DNA of 64,000 nt, from contig BTRK01000002.1 of NCBI GenBank assembly GCA_036245805.1, positions 28,017,067 through 28,081,066 on the forward strand. Reading direction: 5' to 3'. The position numbers and the translations under genes were made by a program. The stretch comes from Pristionchus mayeri (lineage: Eukaryota > Nematoda > Chromadorea > Rhabditida > Neodiplogasteridae). Under the pieces are notes generated by a model. That model saw only the letters and a list, made by a program, of their open reading frames with translations. It was not told the DNA's origin and ran no database searches. This document shows positions 53,401-64,000 of the stretch, in pieces (positions within the stretch are counted from its first letter, which is position 1; each line of letters starts with the position of its first letter).

Positions 53401-56400
53401 ACTAGGGGCTTTTTGCTATTTCTCGTGGTCAGAATCTGTTGAGATAGTTGTACCATCCTCCTCCCTTTTATAATTCGTCGATTTTGGAAGCATTAACAAA
53501 ACTAGGGGCTTTTTGCTATTTTTACATCGCCTCATTACATCGCCTCATTAAAGCACCCGAAACCCCGGAGAATCCCGCGCGGAAATCCCCTAGCAAAAAC
53601 GAAAACACTGTATGTAAATCGGACCGCGCGAGAGAGGAGGCGAGAGCGGCAGACGGCCTGGGTACGCCCGCTCCCCTCCTCTTTCCTTCTCTTCCTCTGT
53701 GTTCTCTGACCATTTACATAGACCGCTTCCCTGAATCTACCTGATTTTCAAACAAATCCTGATTGTCCCTTAGCCATGTAGAAACTTCAAATGCGTGTAT
53801 CTCGGCTCAAAATTGAGCTAGAGACTTCAAATTTTGGATTTACTTTATGGTTAGGTTCAAGGATCCTATCTGTACATATATATGGTATCCTAACATAATC
53901 TAAGGGGTTTATCCTGCTTTAAGTGTGTTCAACGTGGACAATTATAAAGTAACACAGGTCGACTTTCAACTCCCTCATTCTCCTCTCCTCACCCAGAGGG
54001 TTCAAAAGTGCAAACACTGAAAGTACCCGTTCGACCCCAATAAACCATGCCGCCTTGGGATATTTAACACGGCGATTCCTAATATGATGCTCGTTTAGCC
54101 CTAGCTTCGAATTTGTATCTCGTTCACGAAGGTTGTTGAGAACTTGAGACGACTCGCAGTGTTTACGACCTTTGACCTGGCCAGGGCAGGGAGAGAGGAG
54201 AAGGAGGCAGAGGGATAAATTCGCGCGGGAAAATGTTTGAAAGGCTTCAGCACCTACAGATGGAAACCAATCTTTTCGAAATTATGCTCATTGGGTTCGC
54301 CGTGCCAATATTAGTCTACTATAGGCCGGTAGGAACTTGGGTTTTCCATTGAGAGCTTGGATAGCCGAAAATGTGGCCGAGTTGCCAGAGGGCTCAAAAT
54401 TTCGAACTTTGGAGGCCTTGTTCGCACCTTTGCACAGGGAATTTTACAATTCCGAAAAGTCTTTAGGCGGGCAACCGACTACGCTCTATCGAATGAGCTA
54501 TAGCACGTCTCTCTACGATGCTCGCGGCACCAACTCAAAAATCCTTGACGCCGCGAAACCGACAAAAATCGGAGTCAGCCTGAGGCGCTTCCGGTTGTCA
54601 TAGAGACTTGAAATTTCAGATTTAGCATCCCCTAGGTTCCCGATTAAGATCCCCAAAAGCTGGATACTTGGAATTGAGTTCGAAGGGATGTCGATACCCT
54701 ACCCTCTCAGGAACCTTTCCGACCGTGGGAATTTCTCGTTTCCCGGCCAAAATTGCCCCGGCGCTTCGCGCCGCGGCTAAGCAGCATGGAATACTGAAAT
54801 ATATGTGCTTTTACATCAATCGATCACCCTTTCAGCCCGACTACCGTACCCTCACGAACTGCAAACACGGTCAAGGAGATTCTCGAGGGAAAGAGACAGA
54901 AAAACAGCGACTTGAAGCTCAGTGTATGATGCCATTTGTTGACTTTTTCAATAGTAATAATTCGGTCTAGCTTTATAATCCTAGCGCTTGCTTTAATTGC
55001 TAATTTATCTTTTTAAGCATTCCACAAAATAACTTCTTGTCATATGTTTACAGACAATCTTGATGCTGAATTGTTTTTGAATTATGAGAAAGAGCCCGTT
55101 TCTCTAACACTTGAACAATTATCAATAAAGTGTTGCACTTGGGGCTCCGTTTCTTCCTGTTTCGAACACTGCATCGACTGTAAATTGTATCATATGGAGG
55201 CCATAATTAAATATGCGGCGTTTCCATTCCAATTTCCATTTCCTAATTTCTCAGCCCGAACCACTCGATGGCGATTGTTCTGAGCCGGTCCCCCCAAAGC
55301 CAATCTACCACGTGCACAAGTCCGCCTTCGTCAATACTACACTCCAGAATCATAAGGCTAGCTAGTTACATTTTGTTATTGTTGTTATTGTTGTTATTTT
55401 TGACTTCATGCCATTTCAGAGCATTCCATTTCAGCATCGCCATTACGATATCGTCAGCTTGGGCGGACTGTGCGATCACGTGCTCAGACTGGTGAGAATA
55501 TTTTAAATCTTCTGAGCAGTTGGACAAAAATTGGAAAGAGCACTTGAAATTGTTATATTATTCCGCACGTACATTGTGCCTAGCTATAACCAATCAAAAA
55601 TGCAGCACTTCTTCGATATTTGGCCCATCCCTGTCTTTTATAATTCGCTCCCCATTGCAGAGGTATTGTGAGACCAGAAATTAGGGAGAGATATCTAGAA
55701 ATGAGTGGGATAGAATAGGAAGGAGGGGGAATGGGCCACATATCGAAGACGTGCCATAAAAGCTTAGATCATTCCTGTCGTCTACGGCCTCGAGGCGCCC
55801 CTTCCCCAGTTGGATGACGTCGTCGATTTGGCTCTACAAAACAAATACATTTTCAAGGTGCGATCAAAGAGTGATTGAACGTATTTGATGTTTGTATAAA
55901 ATCTGCCAAGCGTATTGATTGCAAATGTGTTGAGGAAAGCTTCTTCGGAATGATCAAATCGAAAATGGGAGCGAGCAATCTGTCGCAAGGTGCTGGCAAT
56001 GGATGTAAGTTGCCATGAAAATTTTAGAAAGATAAAACTGATGAGCACACCTCTTGTCCACCCCGTTGGCTACACGAACATCTTCTAGCTGTAGATTAGA
56101 TCTAAACTTTTTTGTCTCATTCGTTCCGGATAATATTCATATTTTCAAGACTCACAATCATAAATGGTTTATGTATCATTCGCATAAATACCTAATGATC
56201 AATCTTGCGTCATTCCGTCCCTAATTTATTGCAAAGCGGCATGAAATTAGATCTCATTCGATCTGGGGTATAGGCAGTCTTTTATGAGAGGAATCGCGAG
56301 ATAATTGCCTATTTTCGAGGTTTTGCGGCGGTAGGAATCAAACTCTTTGGATCAGGCTATCAATTAAGAACAATGTACTTTGATTGATGCTCTTTCAAAC

Positions 56401-58174
56401 TACGTTGTCGGAATTTCGATATCTATCGTCATCTTCGACATTCAGAAGACCTAACTTGGGACACTCACTTTTTGGGGGTCACATCGCGCTCACTTAAATG
56501 ATCATAACTTTCTTTGAAATTGAGATAGAAGGTCGTTCTTTGTTTTAAAAGAAAGCTATGATCATAGCGAAATTGAAATATTATACAATTAAATATACGA
56601 AATAGACGCCTATAGAAAAATGTAATGGGCACAAAATCTTCCTACATATAGATGGTGGGGAAACTTCTATCGGCACTCAGTCTATAGCAACTTTACCGTT
56701 CATTCGACATCGTGATATGGTGTTGTGATCACTATCTTTTCCTACATCATATTCACTAATCGTAATTCGAGCCCCCGCCACGAGTGATAAACATATTATT
56801 ATTATTAGTCGATCCATATCAGAGACACGATCCGCGTTCGTCGATGGCCGAGTTGCTGTATCTCCTCGCTCTCATCTGGTGCTGTAGAGACGGAGCCTTC
56901 CCCGTGGCCAAGAGAGTCGCCATCGGAGTACTCGCGGATATGGCCAGTTATTCGACTATCTTTAGTTAAGGGATGCAAAAATTAGAAACACAGTTCCGAA
57001 AGGATTTTCGGCAAAATTTGCCAGGAAGCTGTACACTGAGCTTAAGACAGTTGTGATATACTCTGGTGTAGTCGCACAAGTTGTAAATAAGCGCAAAACA
57101 AGTATAGAACAAGTATGTGCACAAGTTGTAAACAAGCACCCTTCTCCCTACGCTCAAACTGTTTTACAACTTGTTTTTCTCGGTTGCTAGTTTACAACTT
57201 GTAAACTAGCAACTTGTTTACAATTTGTAAATTTTATTACTTGTTTGCAACTTGCAAACTCTATTTAGCGTAGGGGGGGGGGTGCTTGTTTACAACTTGT
57301 GCACATACTTGTTCTATACTTGTTTTGCACTTGTTTACAACTTGTGCGCTTACACCAGAGTACTGTGTGTCAGATCACGTTTGAGATTGCAGTGTAAGGT
57401 ACATTGTGGAAACTCTTGGATAATGGGCCCACGCTTTCGCTCGTCCACACCACTCATTTCTTGGTACCCCGGGCTACTTGTCGGTCACGTGCAAAGTATC
57501 CAAGAAGTGCCAACATTTTATGTACAATTAATTTTTTTCGTATGCAATAGCGTGCAATTGAATTGAGAAAATTCATTGACTTCAGGCGCATCTCAACGCC
57601 CGCTACAGCCTGCAGGAGTGGGTGACTGAAGAGGTAGAAAAAAAGATTTTTTAAAATTACTTTTAAAAATTACTTTCAAAAATATGCGACAGGTGCTGTC
57701 TCATCTGGACGGGAGCAGCTGCGGGGGCGAGGACATCGGTGGCATCCTCGCCGCGTTCCACAAGGTTAACTCATCATTCCATCTTTTATATCTATAAGAA
57801 GGCATATTGCAATACATTTACTACGTGGCGTGTTTTACCAGGAAATGTCAGTTAAAATAAATCCAGTGATATCTAGCATTCGCAAATCATATTATGCGTG
57901 ATAAATTGGATACATTTCACTGTCAACTATGTATATTTTATGCATCTCGTTTGTAGTGTAATTCAAACTGAGCTGTGCAAAAATTTCTCGATCTCTCATT
58001 TCGCAATGCTTTCTCATCGATCAGAGAAAGCAGGAGAGCATTGCGAGATGAGAGATCGAGAATTTGTTTGCACGGCCCAGATTTGCACCTATAAAGTCTT
58101 TCCAGATGATGGCCCTCGTTCCCCGAGTGGAGAAGAAGGTCGTCCCTCTAGTGGTCGTCGACTGGTCCTCTTGA
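50467..58174 (+). CDS. Unrecognised 18-exon gene, 5' end unresolved
   Basis: Exons 50467-50569, 51017-51057, 51105-51153, 51326-51438, 51733-51823, 51870-51932, 52071-52169, 52286-52369, 54711-54804, 54836-54921, 55054-55148, 55255-55356, 55435-55491, 55768-55870, 56809-56927, 57586-57633, 57693-57764 and 58106-58174 join in phase to 495 codons before the stop. Two joins use GC donors (51824 GCGAGT, 55357 GCTAGC). One intron is only 31 bases (54805-54835). The donor of the exon starting at 55768 is ambiguous: GT at 55858 or 55871, and only the latter joins the next exon in phase. The product has scattered cysteines (NLCTSLEDCKL, LNDCIDDVRPDFCLAF, YDGCGSLAVPKC), a motif HYDIVSLGGLCDHVLRLIIP and a helical tail (AELLYLLALIWCCRDG). 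I do not recognise the family. No start codon or signal peptide is assigned. Confidence 0.7.
50816..50886 (-). pseudogene. tRNA-Met-like pseudogene
   Basis: The minus strand carries ACTCAGTGGTAGAGC (D arm and A box), GCTGTCACATGATCGGA (anticodon arm with CAT) and GCGGGTTCGCTTCCCGT (T arm, B-box-like). The anticodon arm and following AAGGT align well with elongator tRNA-Met. The anticodon stem has mismatches, U33 is A, and the acceptor strands do not pair. It is a decayed tRNA or tRNA-derived repeat in the first intron of the unrecognised gene. Confidence 0.5.
52690..53105. repeat. 0.4-kb foldback element
   Basis: GTATCCTGTCTTTGCAAGCA near 52730 pairs with TGCTTGCAAAGACAGGATAC near 53065. Complementarity continues inwards through TGAGTGAATTTTGGC / GCCAAAATTCACTCA and TCAATAAAAG / CTTTTATTGA to a loop near 52880. 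It lies in the 2.3-kb intron before exon 54711. Confidence 0.75.
53191..53520. repeat. Perfect 100-base tandem repeat, 3.3 copies
   Basis: Units start at 53191, 53291, 53391 and 53491 (the last is 30 bases long), each beginning CATTAACAAAACTAGGGGCT. The three full units are identical. Exact identity suggests a very recent amplification or an assembly artefact. Confidence 0.95.
56294..56600. repeat. Diverged single arm of the ccm-3 intron foldback
   Basis: ATGAGAGGAATCGCGAGATA, then GCGGCGGTAGGAATCAA, GCTCTTTCAAACTACG, CGTCATCTTCGACATTCAG and GAAGGTCGTTCTTTGTTT follow in the same order as in 1825-2105. The mirror arm is not apparent, so this is a solo or decayed arm in an intron of the unrecognised gene. 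Confidence 0.7.
57059..57361. repeat. ACAAGTTGTAAACAAG foldback
   Basis: TACTCTGGTGTAGTCGCACA at the left pairs with TGTGCGCTTACACCAGAGTA at the right. The arms hold repeated, internally palindromic ACAAGTTGTAAACAAG units, and a G10 run sits near 57274. The centre (GCTAGTTTACAACTTGTAAA) is itself a hairpin. It lies in the intron before exon 57586. Confidence 0.75.
57972..58077. repeat. Hairpin next to the last exon of the unrecognised gene
   Basis: TTTCTCGATCTCTCATTTCG at the left pairs with CGAGATGAGAGATCGAGAAT at the right, with inner GCAATGCTTTCTC / GAGAAAGCAGGAGA sequence. Its outer end lies about 28 bases upstream of the acceptor at 58105. Confidence 0.7.
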
Positions 58175-60366
58175 TGATGGATCCACTCCCAGCTTCGACA
58201 AGCATACCTTTGCTAGTTACCGATTTCCCGATAAAGACTGTTGCTTGCTATAATTACAGAGAATCTCTTAGTGAAGCTGAGAAGCTTTTTCATTCATGCA
58301 ACTTCTTATTCTACGAAATTTAAAATGTTTTTCTCAGCTTTCAAAAGTTCCCTTTCACAACTGAAAACCCCTGGACGAGTAACAGGTTTTCTTGCGTAAT
58401 CCCTGTGTGATTTCCTGATTTTTCCCTCCATCTCAACGACTAATCCTACACATCGAAAGCAACGGCGTGTCGTAATCAGCCTTGTGCTATCGAGGCCAAA
58501 CGACTACTGACACAGATTGCGCATGCTTTCTCTCCATCAGAGAGGCGGAAGACAGTGGCGAAAGACAGATGAATCCTTCTCGAAATCAGATATTCAACCC
58601 CCTTGTAAACATGCGAACGGCGAGAATCCAATGAGGAACTGGAGGATGGCACACCAATGAGGAAGGAATTTGGAAAGGTCGGGCTCGTGTTTCCTTGATT
58701 CCTCACAACAAACCACTCGTTTTATCCGACAGCAAAACACCTTTTCTTGAAAGATCTGCAGTTCAATAGTGGGCGCAGAATGCTCCCCTCCCTTCAATAC
58801 GTGCCATCAAATATTTGGAAATTGTCATGCCTCAATTCACGGTTCGTGCATATTGAGAGAATTGATAAAGAGATTACGGAAATATGCTGTAAAATCTGCA
58901 ATCCCTCATAGATTTGTGGGAAAAAAAATTGCTTCCTCATCATAATCTCATTCTAAGGATTCAGGGAGCATTCATCTGTGAACGTGATCCGTCATCTCTC
59001 GCCAGTCAAATTTCCTAGAGAGACGAGATGAGATTTTATTATAATTGACGAATCCCATTTTGATGCTCGATCTTGGACCTAATAAACAGACGAACGTCGG
59101 GAATCCCATGAGGAAATTGCCATTCGACGTGAGGAAACAACGAGCGAATCTGAAGGTCGTCAACGACGAAACGTCGAATTGGCTGAAAGGTCGGCCAATG
59201 ATTTCCTTCCCGAGAATAAAATCTGCTCTCGAGATCTAAAAAGTTCAATAGCCACGATTTTTTGTAAGCAATTGCACGCTATATGCTGCCCAATTAATGG
59301 ATTCGTGCACTTTTTCGGTATAGTCTTTTATTGAATTTCAAGCATATACATCGGTGCATGATTCTTTCGGCGATGATAAAAACAAAAAACCCCTCATGAA
59401 TCGAGCGTTTATCTGAAGAATTGAGAAAACTGACGAGTGGTTTTCGCGGAAGCTGATCGTCGTGGTCAATTTCAATTTTTTTCAACCGGATCAGTGAAGC
59501 CATGACACATTTGTTTTTTTTTATTATGTGATTCTGTTGATTATAGTTGAAAGATTCAAAAATTCAATTTATTGATCTTATAAGACACTCATTCTAATTT
59601 TTTTTCTTCCGCGCAATGAGAACAGTAAAGAAGTTAAAATTAAGAAGTTAATTGAAACCACGCCAAGCAAAAAAAACTTAATTTGTTACCCGAGTGCGCA
59701 TTCGAATAAATGATCATCACATCAAAGCGCGTCTTTTTGCCGCCATCCTGTTAGATGATACATGTTAAAATATCATGAGCAAGTGTATTTGCATCGGAGT
59801 ATATGTGTGATTGGTGGGCAGCCTGGTTAGTTGATCAAGAGTTCCAAATGATGGCCAACTCCCTCAAGAACCACTTTCAGCAAGGTTTCGATCTGTTCAG
59901 ACCTTGTGCAATTTGTCCGCAACCGTCATCATATTTCCTTGTAGTCGTTTGTAGTGCAACTCGGTGACGAGAAACCCTCTAGTGTCGAGCCCGCTTGTGC
60001 ACTTTATCCGACCATTACCTCCACGCAATGCCTGTGCCTGATCTAGGATGCGAAAATGCGCCCACGTTTTTACGCAAAATACGCTCTTTTATTGACACGA
60101 ATGTGAACAAAATTTCTTTTTGATTATTGCGGTGATTGAGGTGCCTCAAAGTTAAGGTCCTTTAGTGCTGAATATCTCAAAGATATAATCCGAGATCGAA
60201 TGAAATTCCAGAGCAAAATTCTGTCCTTCATGAGACATATGCGCATCGACTGCATAGTTTTTTTTTAATCTACATTTTTTTCACTTCTTCAGTCTGTTAT
60301 TCGAATAGTAATCATATTGTTTCCTTTATTTTTAATTCCTGGTTTGCATCCATCCATTAAAGAATT
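58175..60366. other. Intergenic, no supported gene
   Basis: Two loosely similar stretches contain GAATCCAATGAGGAACTGG (near 58626) and GAATCCCATGAGGAAATTGC (near 59100), each followed by charged-looking frames; they may be old copies of one repeat. No exon chain or RNA gene was seen. Confidence 0.4.
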
Positions 60367-61089
60367 ATGATAATATCAGCAAAATTGACACTAAATTCAG
60401 AAAGGACTGATTTCTGGCTCACCAAAACCTCAATGGAATCCATAAAAGCGAATTGTTATATCTTTTGTTTGAAGCAAGTTACGACTAGTTGGCTTAGTGC
60501 CAGTGACCCTGAAGGTCAGGCAACGACCGAGAGAGCACGCGACTTGAAGAGAGTTCTTTCCCTATTTGAAACATATTTCAACCAGGAGCGTGTTTGCTGA
60601 GAATCCTTCTTTAAAAATAAGAATCACATCTTCTCTCTCGCTGCGACCTTCACTGATCTTCCGTGCATATGACTCTGATCACAGGTGAAATTTTCATTTT
60701 GATTTCATCCCCCATGCCCAAATGCTTCAAAATCCATACTAAATGTAGATCCCTCATGGTAAATTTTCACCTGCTTTCATTCTAATTTTTTTCAGTCCCT
60801 CTCTCTCGATTATGATGCGGTTGTTGACCTAAAAAGCGGTCGCCCAACACGATTAAGCGCTGCTCGAATTAGTTCCCATGTTTCTGAGAGATTCAATCTA
60901 AATGTCAGCTGTGTATTCGCGGCGCCCACACGAAGGTTGCAGCAGATTGTTGGCAATTTAGGACGAGGCGCAGAGATCGGAGACTATCTTATGCTTGCAT
61001 TATCTCTCAATCACTCTGATAGGAGCGATTTCGCGTATAGCAGAAACCTGGAGTACTTGGAGAAGATTGGCGACCTTTCGGATAAATAG
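60367..61089 (+). CDS. Possible two-exon hypothetical gene
   Basis: Exon 60367-60591 (75 codons) and exon 60796-61089 (97 codons plus stop) join in phase 0 through a GTTTGC donor and a TTTTTTTCAG acceptor, giving 172 residues. The second exon is open throughout and looks protein-like: YDAVVDLKSGRPTRLSAARI, IVGNLGRGAEIGDYLMLALS, NLEYLEKIGDLSDK. The first includes TTSWLSASDPEGQATTERAR and KRVLSLFETYFNQER. No domain recognised. The second exon is the better supported part; the first is AT-rich and the true start may differ. Confidence 0.4.
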
Positions 61090-63942
61090 TTTACTCTTCG
61101 CTCTCCAGAAATCCTATCCCTCTTCCAGTGCATAGCAGTGCAGATCGAGAAAATAGGGTGAAATCGAAGATCGAAAATTGTCTTATACTCCTCGGATCTT
61201 GCAGCACTATAGTTAATTTTTTTCAGCTCCCTAAAATAAGGCGAGCTCGCAAATTTATTAGTTGTTATTTGAGTATTATCTATAAATGGAGCACATATTT
61301 TGCTGCGTGGTTCGACTCCGGGAAAACCCCACGATCTTTGCGTGTTTTCGAACTGTGGCTGTTTATTGCACTGCAGGGCGTCAGTCGAATACCGAAAACA
61401 CCAAGGTGTCTGTGTCTTATTTGTGCCTTGCCCTTGATAGGATACTTTAGCAATGCAAACTTCTGCGTCAAAATAATGTTTAAAAACTAATTGCAGCATC
61501 CATTCGCCCTGAGTACGTGTAGGTTAGCAAGGCCTAATCTCAGCCCCTCAGGCCTACATGGTCAACATCATTCTTCGCGAAAAAGGGGCCAATCGCATCG
61601 CGAGTGAATTGCCGGTTCGCAGGTTCCGCTCTAATTTAGAAGGTGACGTTAGGCTGTTTGCCGGTCACTCGTAGGTCCACGTCAGATGTTCGCGGCTAAT
61701 TCGCTTTAGACGCGTGTCAGCATACGATTGGGGGAGGGGTATTCCGGGTATGTTGACCGTCGGCTCCTCTTTGCACGCTTGTTGAGCTGTCGCAAGCAGA
61801 GGGCCGAACTTCCGCATCCTCACGTTGGATGCATTGCAAATACACGAGAAACGAACGATCTCGCAATTTCAACTTAGGCTTTAGTCATTTGGACACAGAC
61901 ACTACGTAATAATGGTCAAGTTCCCGCTCATAATGTATACAAAATGTAATGGTCTCGCAGCAGGACTACTCTGGGGGATGGGATCTTCGTTCTCAGATAT
62001 TCGCAGGATTGACATCATGATAATGCATGACCTTTTAACTCCCTCTTCGGAAGACGCTACGTAAATGATGCATTTAGCCACATGGTAATCGCTGAAATGG
62101 CAAGGTCACATAAAAGCACGTGAGATCGGCGAACCAATTTGGTTCGTGTCTGCGAACAGGGAATCACAGCGGTCTGAACCCCATAGTTGCCTCCAGAAAG
62201 GGTAGACAAATAAATTCCCCAATTTGATCAATCTGAGCACTTTTGAATCTCATATTAGGTGTGACACAAATCCGCCTGGTCAGATCCGTGCATCGAGAGG
62301 GAGATTCGTGGAGAGTGATTTATTGTTTCAGAAGGTGTTCAAATTTCCTGGTTGCAATTTGATTAACCCCCCCCCCCTCTCTCTCTCTTTCGGGTTAGAA
62401 TGCTGTGTAATTTCCACCCCCTGATTCCGTGAGAAATGCAAAGTATCAAATGGTGGGCCTAATTCATTCGAGAAATGAGTCAATTTGCACACTAGTTCTA
62501 AGAAGTTCCTGAGATTTGACTCTCTTCATTTTACACGATCTCTCGTTGTTATTATGGCCAGTTGGCTGTACGTGGGGTGTCGTGTTAATGATTGCAATAC
62601 GTTGCGTAAATGATGTAGTTAGTGCTGAATAATGCGAAAAATATTGTGAAGTCAGCCCACACACGCAACCTTGGAACACTATGGTTCATTATTTTGGTTT
62701 GAGTGCATGAAGTTGGAGTGTGTTTCACCACGTGCGTATTCACAGTGGATCTGTTTCTTTGGAAATTGACCATCCTTTTTTTGTTCTAACGACCCTACTA
62801 ATTTTCAGCTCCGAAATTATATGACGTTCCTGCTGTTGTTTTCTTCTGACCGTTTAGTTCCAAGTCTAGTCTATTTTTCGGTTGTTTTGGCACCTCACAT
62901 AGTGGGTGTCTAAGTGAGTTCGCCCCCCTCTGTCATTCCGACAGGGGGCCATACTCTGCTCATTCGGGGAAAGATCCCGTGACGCAGTCTTGCACCCGGA
63001 ACTCCAAATGGACGAGGGGGGAAAGTGATAAATGAGCTGGAGAAAGGTGCGAAAAATAGAGAGTGGGTCTACGTAGAGTGCACAGGCCCGCGCATTTATT
63101 TATAGCTTATTATACCAGTGCATGCTATCTTATGGTTTATGCAATGTCGTTCACACGGGAAATGTAGCGTAGTTTCTTGCTCCGTGGGTGCCGCGGGTGC
63201 GTAACGATGAAGTAGGGCGGATGCGGAAATAGCTAGCAGTGCTACGTAGAGAGCAGGCTCGCATGACATTCAGCAGATTCCTCTTCCAATCTGCATGCAG
63301 ATGCTGCAGATGAATAAGGAATCGTCTTGCTCTCTCCAAACCACACGCTCTCTCGTCGGAGTGAGCGAGAGAGTGTATGATATGGAAAGAGCGAGACCTT
63401 GCTGCAGATGAATGTAAACAGTCGGCATTACAGATAATAATAGGGAGGATTTCCGAGCCTGCACACTGCCGCAAACAAGAGAGTGATGTTTCAGGCAAAA
63501 GATCAGCGGTAGACGAGATACAGCAACTGTCAATCATTAACAAATGAAGGAATCAGAGAACTCGCCATGACGAGCTGTAGCCATATTGAAGAACGCATTT
63601 GAAAACGTACATTCGCGTTCTACATTGATCGAACTAAGCGCACTTAGTAAAGACCTCGGAAGCAGCCTCTGCGATAATTAAGCAAATCCTTCTTATTTTT
63701 TGATAATGCCGTGCAAATACTGCAATATTTCTGCAGACTTGCTCGCGATATTTTCTAATGGGGATATTATTATCATGCAGGCATACAAACAAGAGCAGTG
63801 ATTCAGAGACGCTTGGGCAGCATTCCGGAATGATCATGATTATGAAATGATCTCGAGAGGAACGAAGGCCTTGGTCTCATCTGTTCCCTTTAGTTCCCAC
63901 TCTTACCGGGAATGGAGATTGCAAGCGTATGAGCAATGGTCT
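61090..63942. other. Intergenic, no supported gene
   Basis: A minus-strand open frame of 162 codons (61011-61499) overlaps the plus-strand exon above and has no recognised content. A C10 run precedes a CT tract at 62367-62390. No further gene or RNA recognised. Confidence 0.4.
63329..63395. repeat. GAGAGAG-core hairpin flanked by direct repeats
   Basis: GCTCTCTCCAAACCACACGC pairs imperfectly with TGTATGATATGGAAAGAGC around CTCTCTCGTCGGAGTGAGCGAGAGAG-type sequence. TGCTGCAGATGAAT lies on both sides (about 63302 and 63399), which may be a target-site duplication. Confidence 0.55.
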
Positions 63943-64000
63943 GACTCTCTTCACTTTGCATGCCCTCTCGCTTTCTCTAATTGACGAGAGGGTGTGTAAT
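63943..64000. repeat. GAGAGGG-core hairpin cut by the window end
   Basis: CTCTTCACTTTGCATGCCCT followed by CTCGC, a short spacer and GACGAGAGGGTGTGTAAT form most of a hairpin of the same kind as 47946-48007. The second arm continues beyond the window. Confidence 0.5.

Noticed and set aside
54500..54540. tRNA D-arm-like sequence (TAGCTCATTCGATAGAGCG on minus)
   Set aside because: No anticodon arm or T arm follows, so only a chance or very old resemblance.
54836..54937. Alternative frame PDYRTLTNCKHGQG through exon 54836-54921
   Set aside because: Its exit phase does not join any neighbour; the frame giving TVKEILEGKRQKNSDLKL matches both flanking exons.
61310..61325. GGTTCGACTCCGG, a perfect-looking Pol III B box
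   Set aside because: No matching T stem, D arm or A box is found at the right distance, so it is not a tRNA gene.
61011..61499. 162-codon minus-strand frame
   Set aside because: It overlaps the better supported plus-strand exon at 60796-61089, shows no family resemblance and has no splice partners.

Overview
This window looks like nematode nuclear DNA, most likely from a diplogastrid such as Pristionchus; the genus is my inference. The protein-coding genes have many short exons, several introns of 31 to 50 bases, TTTCAG-type acceptors and many TGATCTTTGATCT and TACCGTA motifs in introns and flanks. Five genes can be assembled exon by exon with every splice phase matching and can be assigned to known families. 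A sixth long gene, also phase-consistent apart from its unresolved 5' end and one ambiguous junction, is unrecognised.

Layout. 460-4643 (+): 3' part of a CCM3/PDCD10 gene, its first visible intron swollen by a mariner remnant and a 2.2-kb foldback element. 5453-7953 (+): complete TAF13. From memory, ccm-3 and taf-13 are also adjacent in C. elegans (C14A4.11 and C14A4.10). 8.3-16.7 kb: no gene I can support, only repeats and one tRNA-half pseudogene. 16725-20389 (+): PAN/apple-domain protein. 25575-26835 (-): secreted phospholipase A2. 27958-36620 (-): 22-exon DHCR24-like delta24-sterol reductase. 40529-49325 (+): 24-exon secreted neprilysin-like M13 metallopeptidase. 50467-58174 (+): 18-exon unrecognised gene. 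60367-61089 (+): possible two-exon hypothetical gene. The rest is intergenic and repeat-rich.

Two themes stand out. First, seven introns can only be joined in frame by using a GC donor, and five of these read GCGAGT. Four of the seven lie in the DHCR24 gene. Second, non-autonomous inverted-repeat DNA elements saturate the introns: a MITE family built around ATGACGTCAT, a TTATTGGAAAATTT family, GAGAGAG-core hairpins, ACAAGTTGTAAACAAG foldbacks, mariner and Tc1-type elements, and foldbacks of 0.4 to 2.2 kb. Several are nested. One ends five bases before a 3' splice site, and another lies 11 bases after a stop codon.

The genes do not form a pathway. They serve vascular/excretory-canal type signalling (CCM3), general transcription (TAF13), sterol metabolism (DHCR24) and secreted enzymes (PLA2, M13 peptidase). 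No CRISPR, operon-type prokaryotic feature or viral gene was seen. All exon joins are inferred from reading frame, splice signals and family resemblance, without transcripts.
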